Translations under genes and position numbers: made by a program
Shown: piece by piece, positions 7,457 through 15,506 of the stretch
Layout of the letters: every line of letters begins with the position of its first letter
Numbering within the stretch: position 1 is the first letter of the stretch
Notes under the pieces: model-generated
Databases searched by the model: none
The model's input: only the letters and a program-made list of their open reading frames with translations
What the model was told of the DNA's origin: nothing
From: an uncultured Clostridia bacterium
GTDB taxonomy: Bacteria > Bacillota_A > Clostridia > Christensenellales > Aristaeellaceae
NCBI GenBank assembly: GCA_946408865.1
Contig: CAMJTZ010000008.1
Coordinates: 1 to 24,314 of the forward strand
Direction: 5' to 3'
DNA: 24,314 nucleotides

Positions 7457-8299
7457 ATGATCCGTACAGACCAGATCAATATCCGGGATCCGTATGTTCT
7501 TGTGCACAACGGAATGTACTATCTTTACGGTACCCGCGGTGAAACCTGCTGGGGACCGGCGGACGGTTTTGATGTGTATGCAGGAAAGGACCTTGAAAAC
7601 TGGGAAGGACCTTCCGTCTGCTTCCGGAACGACGGAACCTTCTGGGCGGACAGGAACTACTGGGCGCCGGAAGTGCACCTGTGGCGGGGAATGTTCTATA
7701 TGTTTGCAAGTTTCAAGAGCGAAACACGGCGCAGGGGAACAGCCATTCTGCGGGCCGCTTCCCCCGAAGGCCCGTTTGAGCCGTGGTCGGACGGACCTGT
7801 TACTCCGGCGGAATGGGAATGCCTGGACGGAACGTTTTACGTCTCCGCGGAGAGAACGCCGTATATGGTTTTCTGCCACGAATGGGTCCAGGCCGGAGAC
7901 GGGGAGATTCACGCGATGCGGCTTACGCCGGATCTGAAAAAAGCGGCAGGAAAGCCGTTCCTGCTTTTCCGGGCCTCCGAGGCATCCTGGAGCCGGGAGG
8001 TCCGTCATTCGTCCGGAATCAGCGGCCACGTGACCGACGGGCCGTTCCTCTGGCGAAGGGATGACGGGGAGCTGATCTGCCTGTGGTCCGGTTTTTCCGG
8101 ATCAGATTATGTGCAGGGTCTTGCGGTCTCGGACAACGGAGAGATCGACGGCCGTTTTATCCAGCAGGAACCTCTTTTTACAAAAGACGGGGGACACGGA
8201 ATGCTTTTCCGGACTGCGGAAGGCAGGCTGTGCCTCGCACTTCACAGCCCGAATAAGCATCTGCAGGAGAGGCCCCGTTTTATCCCGGTCACCCTGTGA
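7457..8299 (+). CDS. GH43-like beta-propeller glycosidase
   Basis: The 280-residue protein has the layout of clan GH-F enzymes (five-bladed propeller): an early NIRDPYV with probable general base D11, YWAPEVHLW near residue 74, an LDGTFY block at about 125 that would supply the pKa-modulating aspartate, and a GEIHAM/VTDGPFLW region that could hold the general acid. Family 43 enzymes release arabinose, xylose or galactose from plant glycans. Its length is that of a bare catalytic domain, with no carbohydrate-binding module and no signal peptide, suggesting action on imported oligosaccharides. A GGAGG-type site precedes the ATG. It stands alone behind its own promoter and converges on the helicase gene. 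The family is confident; the substrate is not readable. Confidence 0.85.
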   Translation: MIRTDQINIRDPYVLVHNGMYYLYGTRGETCWGPADGFDVYAGKDLENWEGPSVCFRNDGTFWADRNYWAPEVHLWRGMFYMFASFKSETRRRGTAILRAASPEGPFEPWSDGPVTPAEWECLDGTFYVSAERTPYMVFCHEWVQAGDGEIHAMRLTPDLKKAAGKPFLLFRASEASWSREVRHSSGISGHVTDGPFLWRRDDGELICLWSGFSGSDYVQGLAVSDNGEIDGRFIQQEPLFTKDGGHGMLFRTAEGRLCLALHSPNKHLQERPRFIPVTL

Positions 8300-8354
8300 T
8301 ACAACTTGTCCGGTGAAAACTGCATGAAATTTTCTGTGACGGACGGCGGGACGG

Positions 8355-9680
8355 TCAGCGCGCAGGCCGGCGGCTGTGACGGTGCTTTCGTGAAGGGTCG
8401 GCGGTACGCGCCACAGGACGGGAGGGAGCCGCCTGCGCCCTGTGCACCGGCTGAACGCTTTTCTTCCGCGGCGGGACTGCCTGACCTGCAGAATTGACTT
8501 TTGCGGGGCGCGGCTCCCGTACCTTGGGTTCGGAAGGCGTCGTGATCTCCATCGGCCAATCGCTCTTCTCCTCCCGGAGGCGCTTGCCGATGAGCTTTTC
8601 CACCTGGTTCAGCTGCTTGACTTCATCAATGCAGCAGAAGGAGACGGCCTTTCCGGCGCGGCCGGCGCGTCCGGTCCGGCCGATCCGGTGAATATAGGCC
8701 TCCGGCTCCATCGGCTGATCGTAATTGACAACAAGGCTGAGGCCGGCAACATCGATACCGCGGGCGGCGATATCTGTTGCGACCAGCACTTTGCATTCCC
8801 CGCTCCTGAATCGTTTCAGGGCAGTCTGCCGGGCGTTCTGGCTCTTGTCCCCGTGGATGCCGGCGGCTTCAATACCGGCGCGCCGGAGATCCCGGACGAT
8901 CCGCTCCACGCCGTACCGGGTACGGGAGAACACAAGGGTGCTTTCCGGATTCTCCGTCCGGAGCAGGTGTACCAGCAGGTGCTTCTTGTTTCCCTTATCC
9001 ACATAATACAGAGACTGATCGATCGCTTCCACGGTGGAGGTGACCGGATCCACTTTGACGTTTTTCGGCTCTGTCAGAAGATCCAGTGCCAGTTTTTCGA
9101 CTTCCGGCGGCATCGTGGCGGAGAAGAACAGCGTCTGCCGCTGTTCCGGCAAAGCCCGGACGACACGCCGGACATCGTGGATGAAACCCATATCGAGCAT
9201 ACGGTCTGCTTCATCCAGAACGAAGATCTCCACCCAGTCCAGACGGACCAGACCCTGGCCCATCAGATCCAGCAGGCGTCCGGGACAGGCGACGACAATA
9301 TCCGCTCCCTGATGGAGCGCTTCCACCTGCGCACCCTGGCTGACGCCGCCGAAGACTACACAGCTCTTCAGCGGGAGTCCCTTTCCGTACTGCTCAAAGT
9401 TCTCCCAGGTCTGCATTGCCAGCTCCCGGGTCGGGGAAAGGACCAGCGCGCGGATGACCTTCGCGTCCGGACGCCGGGAACGCTGCTGCTGCAGTTTCTG
9501 CAGAACCGGAAGCGCAAAAGCGGCAGTCTTTCCGGTCCCGGTCTGCGCGCAGCCCAGGACATCGCTGCCTTCGAGGACCAGCGGGATGGTCGCCTCCTGG
9601 ATCGGCGTCGGAACGCTGTAGCCGGCGTCCCGGACATTGGCCAGCAGGGAAGGAATCAGTTTCAGTTCATCAAAAGTCAT
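8355..9680 (-). CDS. DEAD-box RNA helicase, RhlE-like
   Basis: All DEAD-box motifs are present in order: Q motif GYSVPTPIQ (20-28), AQTGTGKT (45-52), PTRELA (83-88), CPGRLLD (132-138), DEAD (156-159), SAT (187-189), ARGIDV (306-311) and HRIGRTGRAG (331-340). After about residue 385 comes a low-complexity basic tail rich in Pro, Arg and Lys, typical of RhlE-type helicases that remodel structured RNA or assist ribosome assembly and mRNA decay. The ATG at 9680 starts MTFDELKL, the usual beginning of the fold; an in-frame TTG at 9734 would add 18 unrelated residues. The ribosome binding site is weak. The gene is probably transcribed alone, from the extended -10 promoter upstream, and is often cold-induced in other bacteria. 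Confidence 0.93.
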   Translation of the reverse strand: MTFDELKLIPSLLANVRDAGYSVPTPIQEATIPLVLEGSDVLGCAQTGTGKTAAFALPVLQKLQQQRSRRPDAKVIRALVLSPTRELAMQTWENFEQYGKGLPLKSCVVFGGVSQGAQVEALHQGADIVVACPGRLLDLMGQGLVRLDWVEIFVLDEADRMLDMGFIHDVRRVVRALPEQRQTLFFSATMPPEVEKLALDLLTEPKNVKVDPVTSTVEAIDQSLYYVDKGNKKHLLVHLLRTENPESTLVFSRTRYGVERIVRDLRRAGIEAAGIHGDKSQNARQTALKRFRSGECKVLVATDIAARGIDVAGLSLVVNYDQPMEPEAYIHRIGRTGRAGRAGKAVSFCCIDEVKQLNQVEKLIGKRLREEKSDWPMEITTPSEPKVREPRPAKVNSAGQAVPPRKKSVQPVHRAQAAPSRPVARTADPSRKHRHSRRPAR

Positions 9681-9739
9681 AGATTTATCCGTTTCTTTTT
9701 TTATTTCTGTACTCCGCGTCAGGGCGGAACACAATGTTC

Positions 9740-9748
9740 AGTATAGCA
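9740..9748 (-). promoter_or_regulatory. Extended -10 promoter of the helicase gene
   Basis: On the minus strand TGCTATACT (9748-9740) forms an extended -10 box. A TTGACA lies only 7 bases upstream of TATACT, too close to serve as its -35. Transcription would start near 9733, leaving a leader of about 53 bases. Confidence 0.52.
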
Positions 9749-9797
9749 TGCCTGTCAAATCCGCCGGCGCGGAACCGGCTGCACGGCAGCTTCACTG

Positions 9798-9806
9798 TGA
9801 TATAAT
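9798..9806 (+). promoter_or_regulatory. Extended -10 promoter of the cysteine-rich U32-like gene
   Basis: TGATATAAT carries a perfect TATAAT (9801-9806) with a TGn extension; the -35 position is poor. The start near 9813 lies about 30 bases before the ATG at 9844. It sits back to back with the helicase promoter about 50 bases away. Confidence 0.6.
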
Positions 9807-9843
9807 GATTCCGGATACGGAACGGAAAAGGGGATGCAGGCGG

Positions 9844-10737
9844 ATGCGGGCAGTATATCATCTTCCCGGTTTGTTTGAATTTTATGATCTGTACAAAAGC
9901 TTTCTGCCGCTTTTTCGCAGCTGCAGGGACTGGTTTTATGACTGGTGCGACATCGGTTCGGTCTATGGCGCTCCCGCCGGCTGCCGGTGGGACGGGGGAC
10001 GCGCCGGATTCGGGGACGCGGATCCGGCAGATGCGGCAGTCCTGATGAAAGAATACGGTGTTTCCGCCCGGCTGACGTTCAGCAATTCCATGCTGCGGGA
10101 GGAGGATCTTGCTGATCCGGTATGCAACCGCCTGTGCGCGCTGTTTGAGAAAAACGGACCGGTTCCCTCCGGGGTGATTCTCAGTTCAGACCTGCTGCTG
10201 GATTATCTCCGGAATCAATATCCCGGGTTCTTCTTCATTTCCTCCACGACCAAAGTGCTGACGGATTTCCGGCAGCTGAAAGCGGAACTTGAACGCCCGG
10301 AGTTCCGCTATGCGGTGCCGGATTTCAGGCTGAACAAAGCCTGGGACCGGCTTGGTTCCCTGGAAGAAGAACTGAAGGGGAAGGTGGAGTTTTTATGCAA
10401 CGAAGCCTGCTGGTTTGAATGCCCGGACCGGAAAGCCTGCTATGAGAATGTAAGCCGGAAAAACCTCGGGGAGGATTGCGCGGATCATGTCTGCGCATCT
10501 CCGTATGCCCGGCGGGGATATCGTTTTTCCGACGCTATGAAGAATCCCGGATTCATCGGAATCCGGGAGATTCAGGAGATTTATCTGAAGAATGGATTCA
10601 GTCAGTTCAAGATCGAGGGGCGCAGCCTGGGAAGCGCCGTGGTTCTGGAGTTTCTGCTCTACTACCTGACAAAGCCGGAGCACCAGCTGGAAGTCCGGGA
10701 AGAGATCTATCTGAGCAGCTCCCTGGATCTGTTCTGA
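9844..10737 (+). CDS. Cysteine-rich protein with peptidase U32-like features
   Basis: The 297-residue protein is not one I can name. A TIM-barrel-like order of strands is suggested by RLTFSNS (77-82), GVILSSDLL (110-118), FFISSTTKVL (130-139), FLCNEACW and FKIEGR (255-260). The last motif, and the position of a cysteine cluster before it (C185, C189, C193, C199, then C212 and C217), resemble the U32/UbiU-UbiV group, where such cysteines hold an iron-sulfur cluster. This is inference. The start is set by the promoter ending at 9806; an in-frame ATG at 9637 lies upstream of it. The ribosome binding site is imperfect (AAGGGG, about 13 bases away). It appears monocistronic. Other possibilities are an uncharacterised metalloenzyme or a radical-SAM partner protein. 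Confidence 0.72.
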   Translation: MRAVYHLPGLFEFYDLYKSFLPLFRSCRDWFYDWCDIGSVYGAPAGCRWDGGRAGFGDADPADAAVLMKEYGVSARLTFSNSMLREEDLADPVCNRLCALFEKNGPVPSGVILSSDLLLDYLRNQYPGFFFISSTTKVLTDFRQLKAELERPEFRYAVPDFRLNKAWDRLGSLEEELKGKVEFLCNEACWFECPDRKACYENVSRKNLGEDCADHVCASPYARRGYRFSDAMKNPGFIGIREIQEIYLKNGFSQFKIEGRSLGSAVVLEFLLYYLTKPEHQLEVREEIYLSSSLDLF

Positions 10738-10843
10738 TGCGGCGCTGCCTGCTTTGCCACAGGCGTGACCGTTCCTGCCGGCAGCGGGTTCCCGGATGTT
10801 CAGGTGTATCATTCACGAAAAAAAACTCTCCTCATCTCCGTTA

Positions 10844-10852
10844 TGGTATAAT
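10844..10852 (+). promoter_or_regulatory. Extended -10 promoter of the AraC regulator
   Basis: TGGTATAAT holds a perfect TATAAT (10847-10852) with a TGn extension and no recognisable -35 box. The start near 10859 gives a leader of about 47 bases to the ATG at 10906. Confidence 0.55.
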
Positions 10853-10905
10853 CAATCACAGGTGATTTTCCGGCAGAAGACGGTACGGGCGGGAAGTGAC
10901 AGCGT

Positions 10906-11856
10906 ATGGACCAGCGGATAATACAGCATTTCTCAGAAATAACAGAAGAGGAAAAGCAGTTTCTGTCAGGAGAAAAGCAGATCGACAGGACGCTGTATAT
11001 GGACGGAAGCCGCGATGTCATCTCCGGAGACAAGCTGCTGGAGAGGGGAAAACAGATCGCAATCCGTCCCCATACCCGGTTTGTCCATTTTCCGGAACAT
11101 ACCCACGACTATGTGGAAATGGTGTATATGTGCCGGGGCAAAACGACGCATATCGTCAACGGTACGGAAGTTGTCCTGGAACAGGGAGAACTGCTGATGC
11201 TGGGCCAGCATGCGAGACAGGAGATTGAGCCTGCGGGGGAAGAGGATATCGCCGTCAATTTTATCGTGAGGCCGGATTTTCTGCAGGGAATCCTTTCCTT
11301 CCTCGGCAACGAGGAGACACCGCTGCGCGGATTTGTCCTGAACTGCCTGTCGGGCAATACGGAGACGGGATATCTGTACTTCAGAGTGGCGGAAGTGCTG
11401 CCGGTCCAGAACCTTGTTGAAAACCTGCTGTGGACCATGCTCCACGACCATGTCAACCGCCGCGGCATCTTTCAGACGACCCTCGGCCTGTTGATGGCGG
11501 AACTGCTGGAACATACAGACAGCCTGCGGTTTTCATCCCGCGAAGAGGAAGCTATCGTACAGGTGCTGCGGTATATTGAGGAGCATTACCGGGACGGCAG
11601 CCTGATGGAGCTCTCCCGGCTGATCCATTATGATTTTACCGCGCTGTCCCGGCTTATCAAAAACAGGACCGGGAGAACCTATACGGACCTGATTCAGGAA
11701 AAGCGCCTGTCCCAGGCCGCCTGGTTCCTGACCAATACAGGAAAACGGGTGGACGAGATTGCCCGCCTTGCAGGATATGAAAATATCAGCTATTTTCACC
11801 GTATTTTTTCCTCCCGGTTCGGCATGTCGCCCCGGCAGTACCGGATCAGCAGATAG
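10906..11856 (+). CDS. AraC-family transcriptional regulator with cupin sensor domain
   Basis: The 316-residue protein has an N-terminal cupin (about 55-130), shown by PEHTHDYVEMVYM and a later GELLMLG, which would bind a sugar or related effector. A C-terminal AraC double helix-turn-helix occupies about 215-316, ending in LAGYENISYFHRIFSSRFGMSPRQYR, the classic second helix pair. It is probably a local activator or repressor of carbohydrate genes. The PfkB kinase gene follows after 70 bases on the same strand without an evident terminator or promoter, so the two may be co-transcribed. The ATG fits the promoter at 10844-10852, although the ribosome binding site (GGGAAG) is modest. The target genes cannot be told from the sequence. 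Confidence 0.9.
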   Translation: MDQRIIQHFSEITEEEKQFLSGEKQIDRTLYMDGSRDVISGDKLLERGKQIAIRPHTRFVHFPEHTHDYVEMVYMCRGKTTHIVNGTEVVLEQGELLMLGQHARQEIEPAGEEDIAVNFIVRPDFLQGILSFLGNEETPLRGFVLNCLSGNTETGYLYFRVAEVLPVQNLVENLLWTMLHDHVNRRGIFQTTLGLLMAELLEHTDSLRFSSREEEAIVQVLRYIEEHYRDGSLMELSRLIHYDFTALSRLIKNRTGRTYTDLIQEKRLSQAAWFLTNTGKRVDEIARLAGYENISYFHRIFSSRFGMSPRQYRISR

Positions 11857-11926
11857 GGATTCCGGGAATGCGGTTCAAATCATGATTGTCTGAAGGACTG
11901 AAAGGCAAGGAAGGAACCCTGAAAGC

Positions 11927-12871
11927 ATGAAATACGATGTGATCTGTATCGGAATGGCTCTGGTGGATTCCATTATCCGGGGATTCAATCCGACGCCGGT
12001 TTCCGCTTCCGGATATGTCGCGGAATCCGGTTCCCTGAATGCCGGCGGGGAGGCGGTGAACGAAGCCGTCGCCGCAGCCAGGCTGGGAATGAAAACGGCA
12101 ATCCTCTGCGCGCTGGGAGACGACATGGCGGGTGAGATTGTGCTGAACGAACTGAAACGGAACAGGGTGGACACAAGCCTGGTGGTCCGGTCGGCGGCCA
12201 CGCCGGTTACAACGATGTTCGTACGGACGGACGGAACACGGAAGTCAGTGACAAATCAGGCACACCGGCTCAGTTTTCATCCTGAAAAAGATCCGTCCCG
12301 GTTTACGGACGCGAAGGCAATTGTTCTGGGGTCTCTGTTCCGGGCGCCGTTTGACGATCCGGGGATCATTTACTCCGTTGCGGACAGCGCGAGGAAGGCG
12401 GGACAGATCATCGTCGCGGACACAAAGCTTCCGAATTTCCGTTTTCTGACGCTGGAGGATCTCCGGGATTCCCTGCCGATGATCGACTATCTGACGCCCA
12501 ACGAGGACGAAGCCAGGTATTTTACGGGAAAAGAGGAACCGGAGGCGATGGCAGACGTCTTTCTCCGCTGCGGGGTGAAGAATATCATCATTAAACTCGG
12601 AAGCAGGGGGTGTCTGCTGAAGAACCGGAAAACGGTGATCCGCCTGCCTGCGCTGCCCGTTCACGCGGTGGACGCGACTGGCGCCGGCGACAGCCTGGCG
12701 GCCGGCTTTGTTTCGGAATTGCTCCGGGGAGCTTCGCAGGAGGAAGCGCTGCGCTTTGGAAACGCGTGCGGAGCGCTCTGCACGACGGCGATCGGCGCCG
12801 GAACCGCCCTGAAGAACAGGGATCAGGTTCTGCGGGCGCTGAAAGACAATCCGCAGCAGGGCCTTCGGTGA
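11927..12871 (+). CDS. PfkB-family carbohydrate kinase (ribokinase-like)
   Basis: The 314-residue product has the two PfkB signatures: the N-terminal glycine pair in LNAGGEAVNEAVAAARLG (residues 38-55) and the C-terminal DATGAGDSLAAG (249-260) with catalytic base D255 and the anion hole. TPNEDEA at about 190 is the usual nucleotide-domain block. Such kinases phosphorylate ribose, fructose, 2-keto-3-deoxygluconate or nucleosides with ATP; the substrate is not clear here. The ATG is preceded by AAGGAAGGAA. It follows the AraC gene by 70 bases, which suggests that the regulator controls use of the kinase's sugar. Only 10 bases separate its stop from the stop of the opposing permease gene, and no terminator lies between them, so the two transcripts probably overlap. 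Confidence 0.88.
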   Translation: MKYDVICIGMALVDSIIRGFNPTPVSASGYVAESGSLNAGGEAVNEAVAAARLGMKTAILCALGDDMAGEIVLNELKRNRVDTSLVVRSAATPVTTMFVRTDGTRKSVTNQAHRLSFHPEKDPSRFTDAKAIVLGSLFRAPFDDPGIIYSVADSARKAGQIIVADTKLPNFRFLTLEDLRDSLPMIDYLTPNEDEARYFTGKEEPEAMADVFLRCGVKNIIIKLGSRGCLLKNRKTVIRLPALPVHAVDATGAGDSLAAGFVSELLRGASQEEALRFGNACGALCTTAIGAGTALKNRDQVLRALKDNPQQGLR

Positions 12872-12881
12872 ACCGGTTCCG

Positions 12882-14024
12882 TCAGAAGAAGGACCAGCCG
12901 GACAGCAGGAAACCGGGAATGACAACGATCAGGAAAAAAGCCCAGCTGACCAGTGTGAAGGTTTTGATGAAAGCTTTTCCCCGGCCGGGATACTCCCGTA
13001 CATAGATGCGGTAATTGATTACGGAAGCCAGTGAACCGATCAGGGAACAGAGGCCGGCGGTATCCGCGCCGTAGATCAGCCCCGAAAAGTTTTCTGTAAA
13101 CGGATAGAGGACGATCGTGGCCGGAACGTTGGAGATGACCTGGCTGATCCCGATGCTCCACCAGTATTCATTGCCGGCGACAGCTTTTTTCAGGAAGCCG
13201 GAAATAGCGGAATTGGCGGTAATGGAGGAAGAGAAAATGAAGAAACAGAGAAAGGTTACCAGCAGGACGTAATCCACTTTCAGGAAAATTTTCCGGTCCA
13301 GAATCAGAATGACGGCCAGCACGGTCACGACCGCCCACGGCCAGAGCGAGGTCCGGGTGACGATCACCGTCAGGATCAGCGCGAACAGGCATACATAGCC
13401 GATCCGGCGGACTCTTCCCTCCGGAGCCCAGGCCATCCGGCTGTCTGACGCGGTGATTTCCTCCCCCGGGTTTTTCCGGTAGAGCACGAGCACAAAGATC
13501 ACCAGAAGCAGCGCGGACATGGCGCACAGCGGAAGCATATGAAGTATGAAATGCCCTGAACTGACGCCGGCTTTTCCGTACAGAAAGAGATTCTGGGGGC
13601 TGCCGAAGGGCATCAGCAGCGATCCGCGGATCGCTGCGATGTTTTCCATGGAGATGACGGGCAGGATATATTTCTCTTTCCCGCCGTCCCGGAACAGCAT
13701 AATGGTCAGCGGAACAAAAATAATCAGCGAGACGTCGTTTGTGACAAACATGGAGGAGAAGAAAACGCCAAAGACCAGAAAAAGGGAAAGAGAGGCCATC
13801 CGCTTCAGGTTGCCGGCAAGACTGACCAGCGGGCGAAGAACGTTTTCCTGCTTGAAACCTTCCAGGACGCACAGCATCATCAGGAGCGTGCCGAGGGTGC
13901 GCCAGTCGATATCGCTGAGCAGACGCGCAGAAGGGGGCGTAACGATCAGCGCAGCCAGGGCTGCCAGCAGGGACAGCGTCAGCATCATTTCCTTTTTCAG
14001 AAAAGAATAAATCCGTTTCATCAT
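12882..14024 (-). CDS. Ion-transporter superfamily permease (ArsB/NhaD/citrate transporter-like)
   Basis: This 380-residue, strongly hydrophobic protein has about ten membrane segments in two similar halves. The conserved re-entrant regions appear as MFVTNDVSLIIFVPLT (about 92-107) and SQVISNVPATIVLYPF (about 295-310), the pattern of the IT superfamily with its NxV/NxP-type motifs. Members move citrate and other dicarboxylates, arsenite or sodium; the substrate is not deducible. GGSPQN-like block MPFGSPQNLFLYG at about 140 is also typical. The gene is shorter than the usual 420-450 residues, having lost part of the N-terminal helices. It starts at the first of two adjacent ATGs after AAGGAAAGG. 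The promoter lies at the end of the upstream dehydrogenase gene, so it is a separate unit. It may export or import an organic acid product. Confidence 0.82.
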   Translation of the reverse strand: MMKRIYSFLKKEMMLTLSLLAALAALIVTPPSARLLSDIDWRTLGTLLMMLCVLEGFKQENVLRPLVSLAGNLKRMASLSLFLVFGVFFSSMFVTNDVSLIIFVPLTIMLFRDGGKEKYILPVISMENIAAIRGSLLMPFGSPQNLFLYGKAGVSSGHFILHMLPLCAMSALLLVIFVLVLYRKNPGEEITASDSRMAWAPEGRVRRIGYVCLFALILTVIVTRTSLWPWAVVTVLAVILILDRKIFLKVDYVLLVTFLCFFIFSSSITANSAISGFLKKAVAGNEYWWSIGISQVISNVPATIVLYPFTENFSGLIYGADTAGLCSLIGSLASVINYRIYVREYPGRGKAFIKTFTLVSWAFFLIVVIPGFLLSGWSFF

Positions 14025-14054
14025 GATGGTTTGCCTTTCCTTGGTTTCCGATTC

Positions 14055-14084
14055 GAAAAAACACCCGCGGCACGAGCGCGGGTG
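14055..14084 (-). terminator. Intrinsic terminator after the dehydrogenase gene
   Basis: An 8-base perfect stem, CACCCGCG / CGCGGGTG (14062-14069 and 14077-14084) with a 7-base loop, is followed on the minus strand by six T residues. It lies about 30 bases after the end of the dehydrogenase tail. On the plus strand no T-run follows. Confidence 0.78.
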
Positions 14085-14087
14085 CTT

Positions 14088-14116
14088 ATTATATCATCAG
14101 CATGCCAGCCCTTCAA
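14088..14116 (-). promoter_or_regulatory. Promoter of the permease gene, just ahead of the terminator
   Basis: On the minus strand TTGAAG (14116-14111), a 17-base spacer and TATAAT (14093-14088) preceded by TGA form a good extended -10 promoter. The -35 box overlaps the stop codon of the dehydrogenase tail. Transcription would begin near 14081-14083, inside the terminator hairpin. Confidence 0.62.
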
Positions 14117-14358
14117 CAGGAAGCGGTGAAATCCCGGAAATCGATCATGACTTTCAGCATGCTGCCGGCGTTCCGGTGAAAATCCTCAAAGGCCTGAGCG
14201 GCCTTGCTGAAAGGATAGATGTTGGTTACGATGCTGTCAAGCTTCAGGTCCCGGCTCCTGACGGTATCGATCAATTCGATGAAATCCCGGTTCAGCTTTC
14301 CATATGGATCCTGTCCCGATTCCAGATCACGGCGGTTTTCATCGGGGCATTCTTGCAA
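14113..14358 (-). pseudogene. C-terminal tail of the dehydrogenase in the -1 frame
   Basis: This frame continues the dehydrogenase reading after its early stop. From about 14310 it reads GKLNRDFIELIDTVRSRDLK and then SIVTNIYPFSKAAQAFEDF, which is the normal C-terminal segment of medium-chain zinc dehydrogenases. The bases before that (up to 14358) overlap the main frame and do not look like the family. The shift is one base back relative to the main frame. No good ribosome binding site precedes it, so it is unlikely to be a gene on its own. About 62 residues of true protein lie here. Confidence 0.7.
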
Positions 14359-15506
14359 TAAATCCGGTTTTCATAGGCGCCGATGGGGTCGGCCGCGAAT
14401 TCGTCCCTGCCGATGAGTTCGACGATCTGATCGTAAGGGCTGCGTGCCAGCATCCGGATCGCTTTGTCCATATGGTCCTGCCGGAAATTGATCGAGCCGA
14501 AGATCAGGTGGTTCTCAAATCCGAAGGGCATTGTGTCAAAGGAGATCTTCGGGCCGAGGGAAAAGCTGTTGTACAGGCCGTTGCAGCCAAGCACACGGTG
14601 GGTGAAGGCAATCTCATGTTCTACCGCGGCGCCGCTGACCCCGATGAAAGCGGTGGCGCGGCCGCCGAGTGCCTCCGTAATGGCGGCCGCCAGCGCGTCA
14701 TTGCTGTCATAGCTGCTGCGGACATAGACGCCGCCGGCCTGCCGGAGGGCAAACTGTACCTTGGGACTTTCTTCCGGACTTCTGGCCACAAAGACGATCC
14801 GGGCTTCCGGATGAGCCTGACGGATGATGTCCCCGATAAACATGCCGGTGGTTCCGAGGCCGAAGATGACCGTCCGCTCGAAGATTTCCTCCTTTGCGGC
14901 GGCGCGGGCTTCCTCTTCCCCGCAGCCCAGGCGGCGGGCGGTGCGGCGGAACAGATGGGCGGATCCCAGGTCCTCCATCCGTTCCAGCTGGAAGAGCATA
15001 CAGGAAAAAGGATCCGGGAACACCATTTTCTTCGCGAAGCTCAGATCCAGGCGTCCGTCACGGACATGACCGTCCGGAATCTCCAGAAGCATATCCGGAT
15101 TCACATACATCCGGTCGCAGAAAAGGCCGTCTGCCTGATCACATCCGTATTCAAAATAACTTTCATCTTCCGTATACCGGGTGGGGTCAATGCTGTCGCC
15201 GCCCCGGATCAGAACGATGGCGAACCGGTTCTGGGAAGGCACCCAGACCACGCCTTCGTGGCCGTTGATAAGCCGGTTCTGCCCTTCCGGAAACTTGGGA
15301 GAGAGCTGCCCGCGCTTTCCCATCATCATCAGTTCATGATCCGTGCCGCAGAAACCGACAATGACCGGCTCAACCGGAATTCCCTCTTTTTCAGGTTCGC
15401 CCCGGAGACGCCGGCGGGGCGGATTGATCAGGTTCACTTTTCCGTAAACCAGGGGATGGTCCGGATCGTTCCGGAAAAAGGTTCCGAATACTTTCTCCTC
15501 ACTCAT
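14292..15506 (-). CDS. Zinc-type medium-chain dehydrogenase, glucose dehydrogenase-like, frameshifted near the end
   Basis: The main frame gives 404 residues. Zinc-binding features are C53 and H57 in GFCGTDH and H83-E84 in NGHEGVV; a Rossmann fold begins at FGLGTTGMFIG (about 205). The four-cysteine structural zinc lobe of many alcohol dehydrogenases is not seen. The family oxidises sugars or polyols with NAD(P), consistent with its place after a GH31 glycosidase. Its ATG at 15506 lies inside the GH31 gene, overlapping by 8 bases, with GGAGGTA (15520-15514) ideally placed, so translation is coupled. The protein runs normally to KTAVIWNRD, then hits TGA at 14294-14292; the missing C terminus continues in the -1 frame. 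No slippery heptamer was seen, so the gene is either newly broken or the sequence has a one-base error. Confidence 0.82.
   Translation of the reverse strand: MSEEKVFGTFFRNDPDHPLVYGKVNLINPPRRRLRGEPEKEGIPVEPVIVGFCGTDHELMMMGKRGQLSPKFPEGQNRLINGHEGVVWVPSQNRFAIVLIRGGDSIDPTRYTEDESYFEYGCDQADGLFCDRMYVNPDMLLEIPDGHVRDGRLDLSFAKKMVFPDPFSCMLFQLERMEDLGSAHLFRRTARRLGCGEEEARAAAKEEIFERTVIFGLGTTGMFIGDIIRQAHPEARIVFVARSPEESPKVQFALRQAGGVYVRSSYDSNDALAAAITEALGGRATAFIGVSGAAVEHEIAFTHRVLGCNGLYNSFSLGPKISFDTMPFGFENHLIFGSINFRQDHMDKAIRMLARSPYDQIVELIGRDEFAADPIGAYENRIYCKNAPMKTAVIWNRDRIHMES

Noticed and set aside
8442..9746. A 434-codon frame antisense to the helicase
   Set aside because: The helicase frame shows every DEAD-box motif; the opposite frame is a compositional shadow.
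10738..10830. Terminator after the cysteine-rich gene from CGCTGCC / GGCAGCG arms
   Set aside because: The arms are separated by about 30 bases and no T-run follows on the plus strand.
14292..14330. Programmed -1 ribosomal frameshifting in the dehydrogenase gene
   Set aside because: No X XXY YYZ heptamer lies in frame before the stop, and this enzyme family is not known to use frameshifting; a small deletion or a sequence error is simpler.
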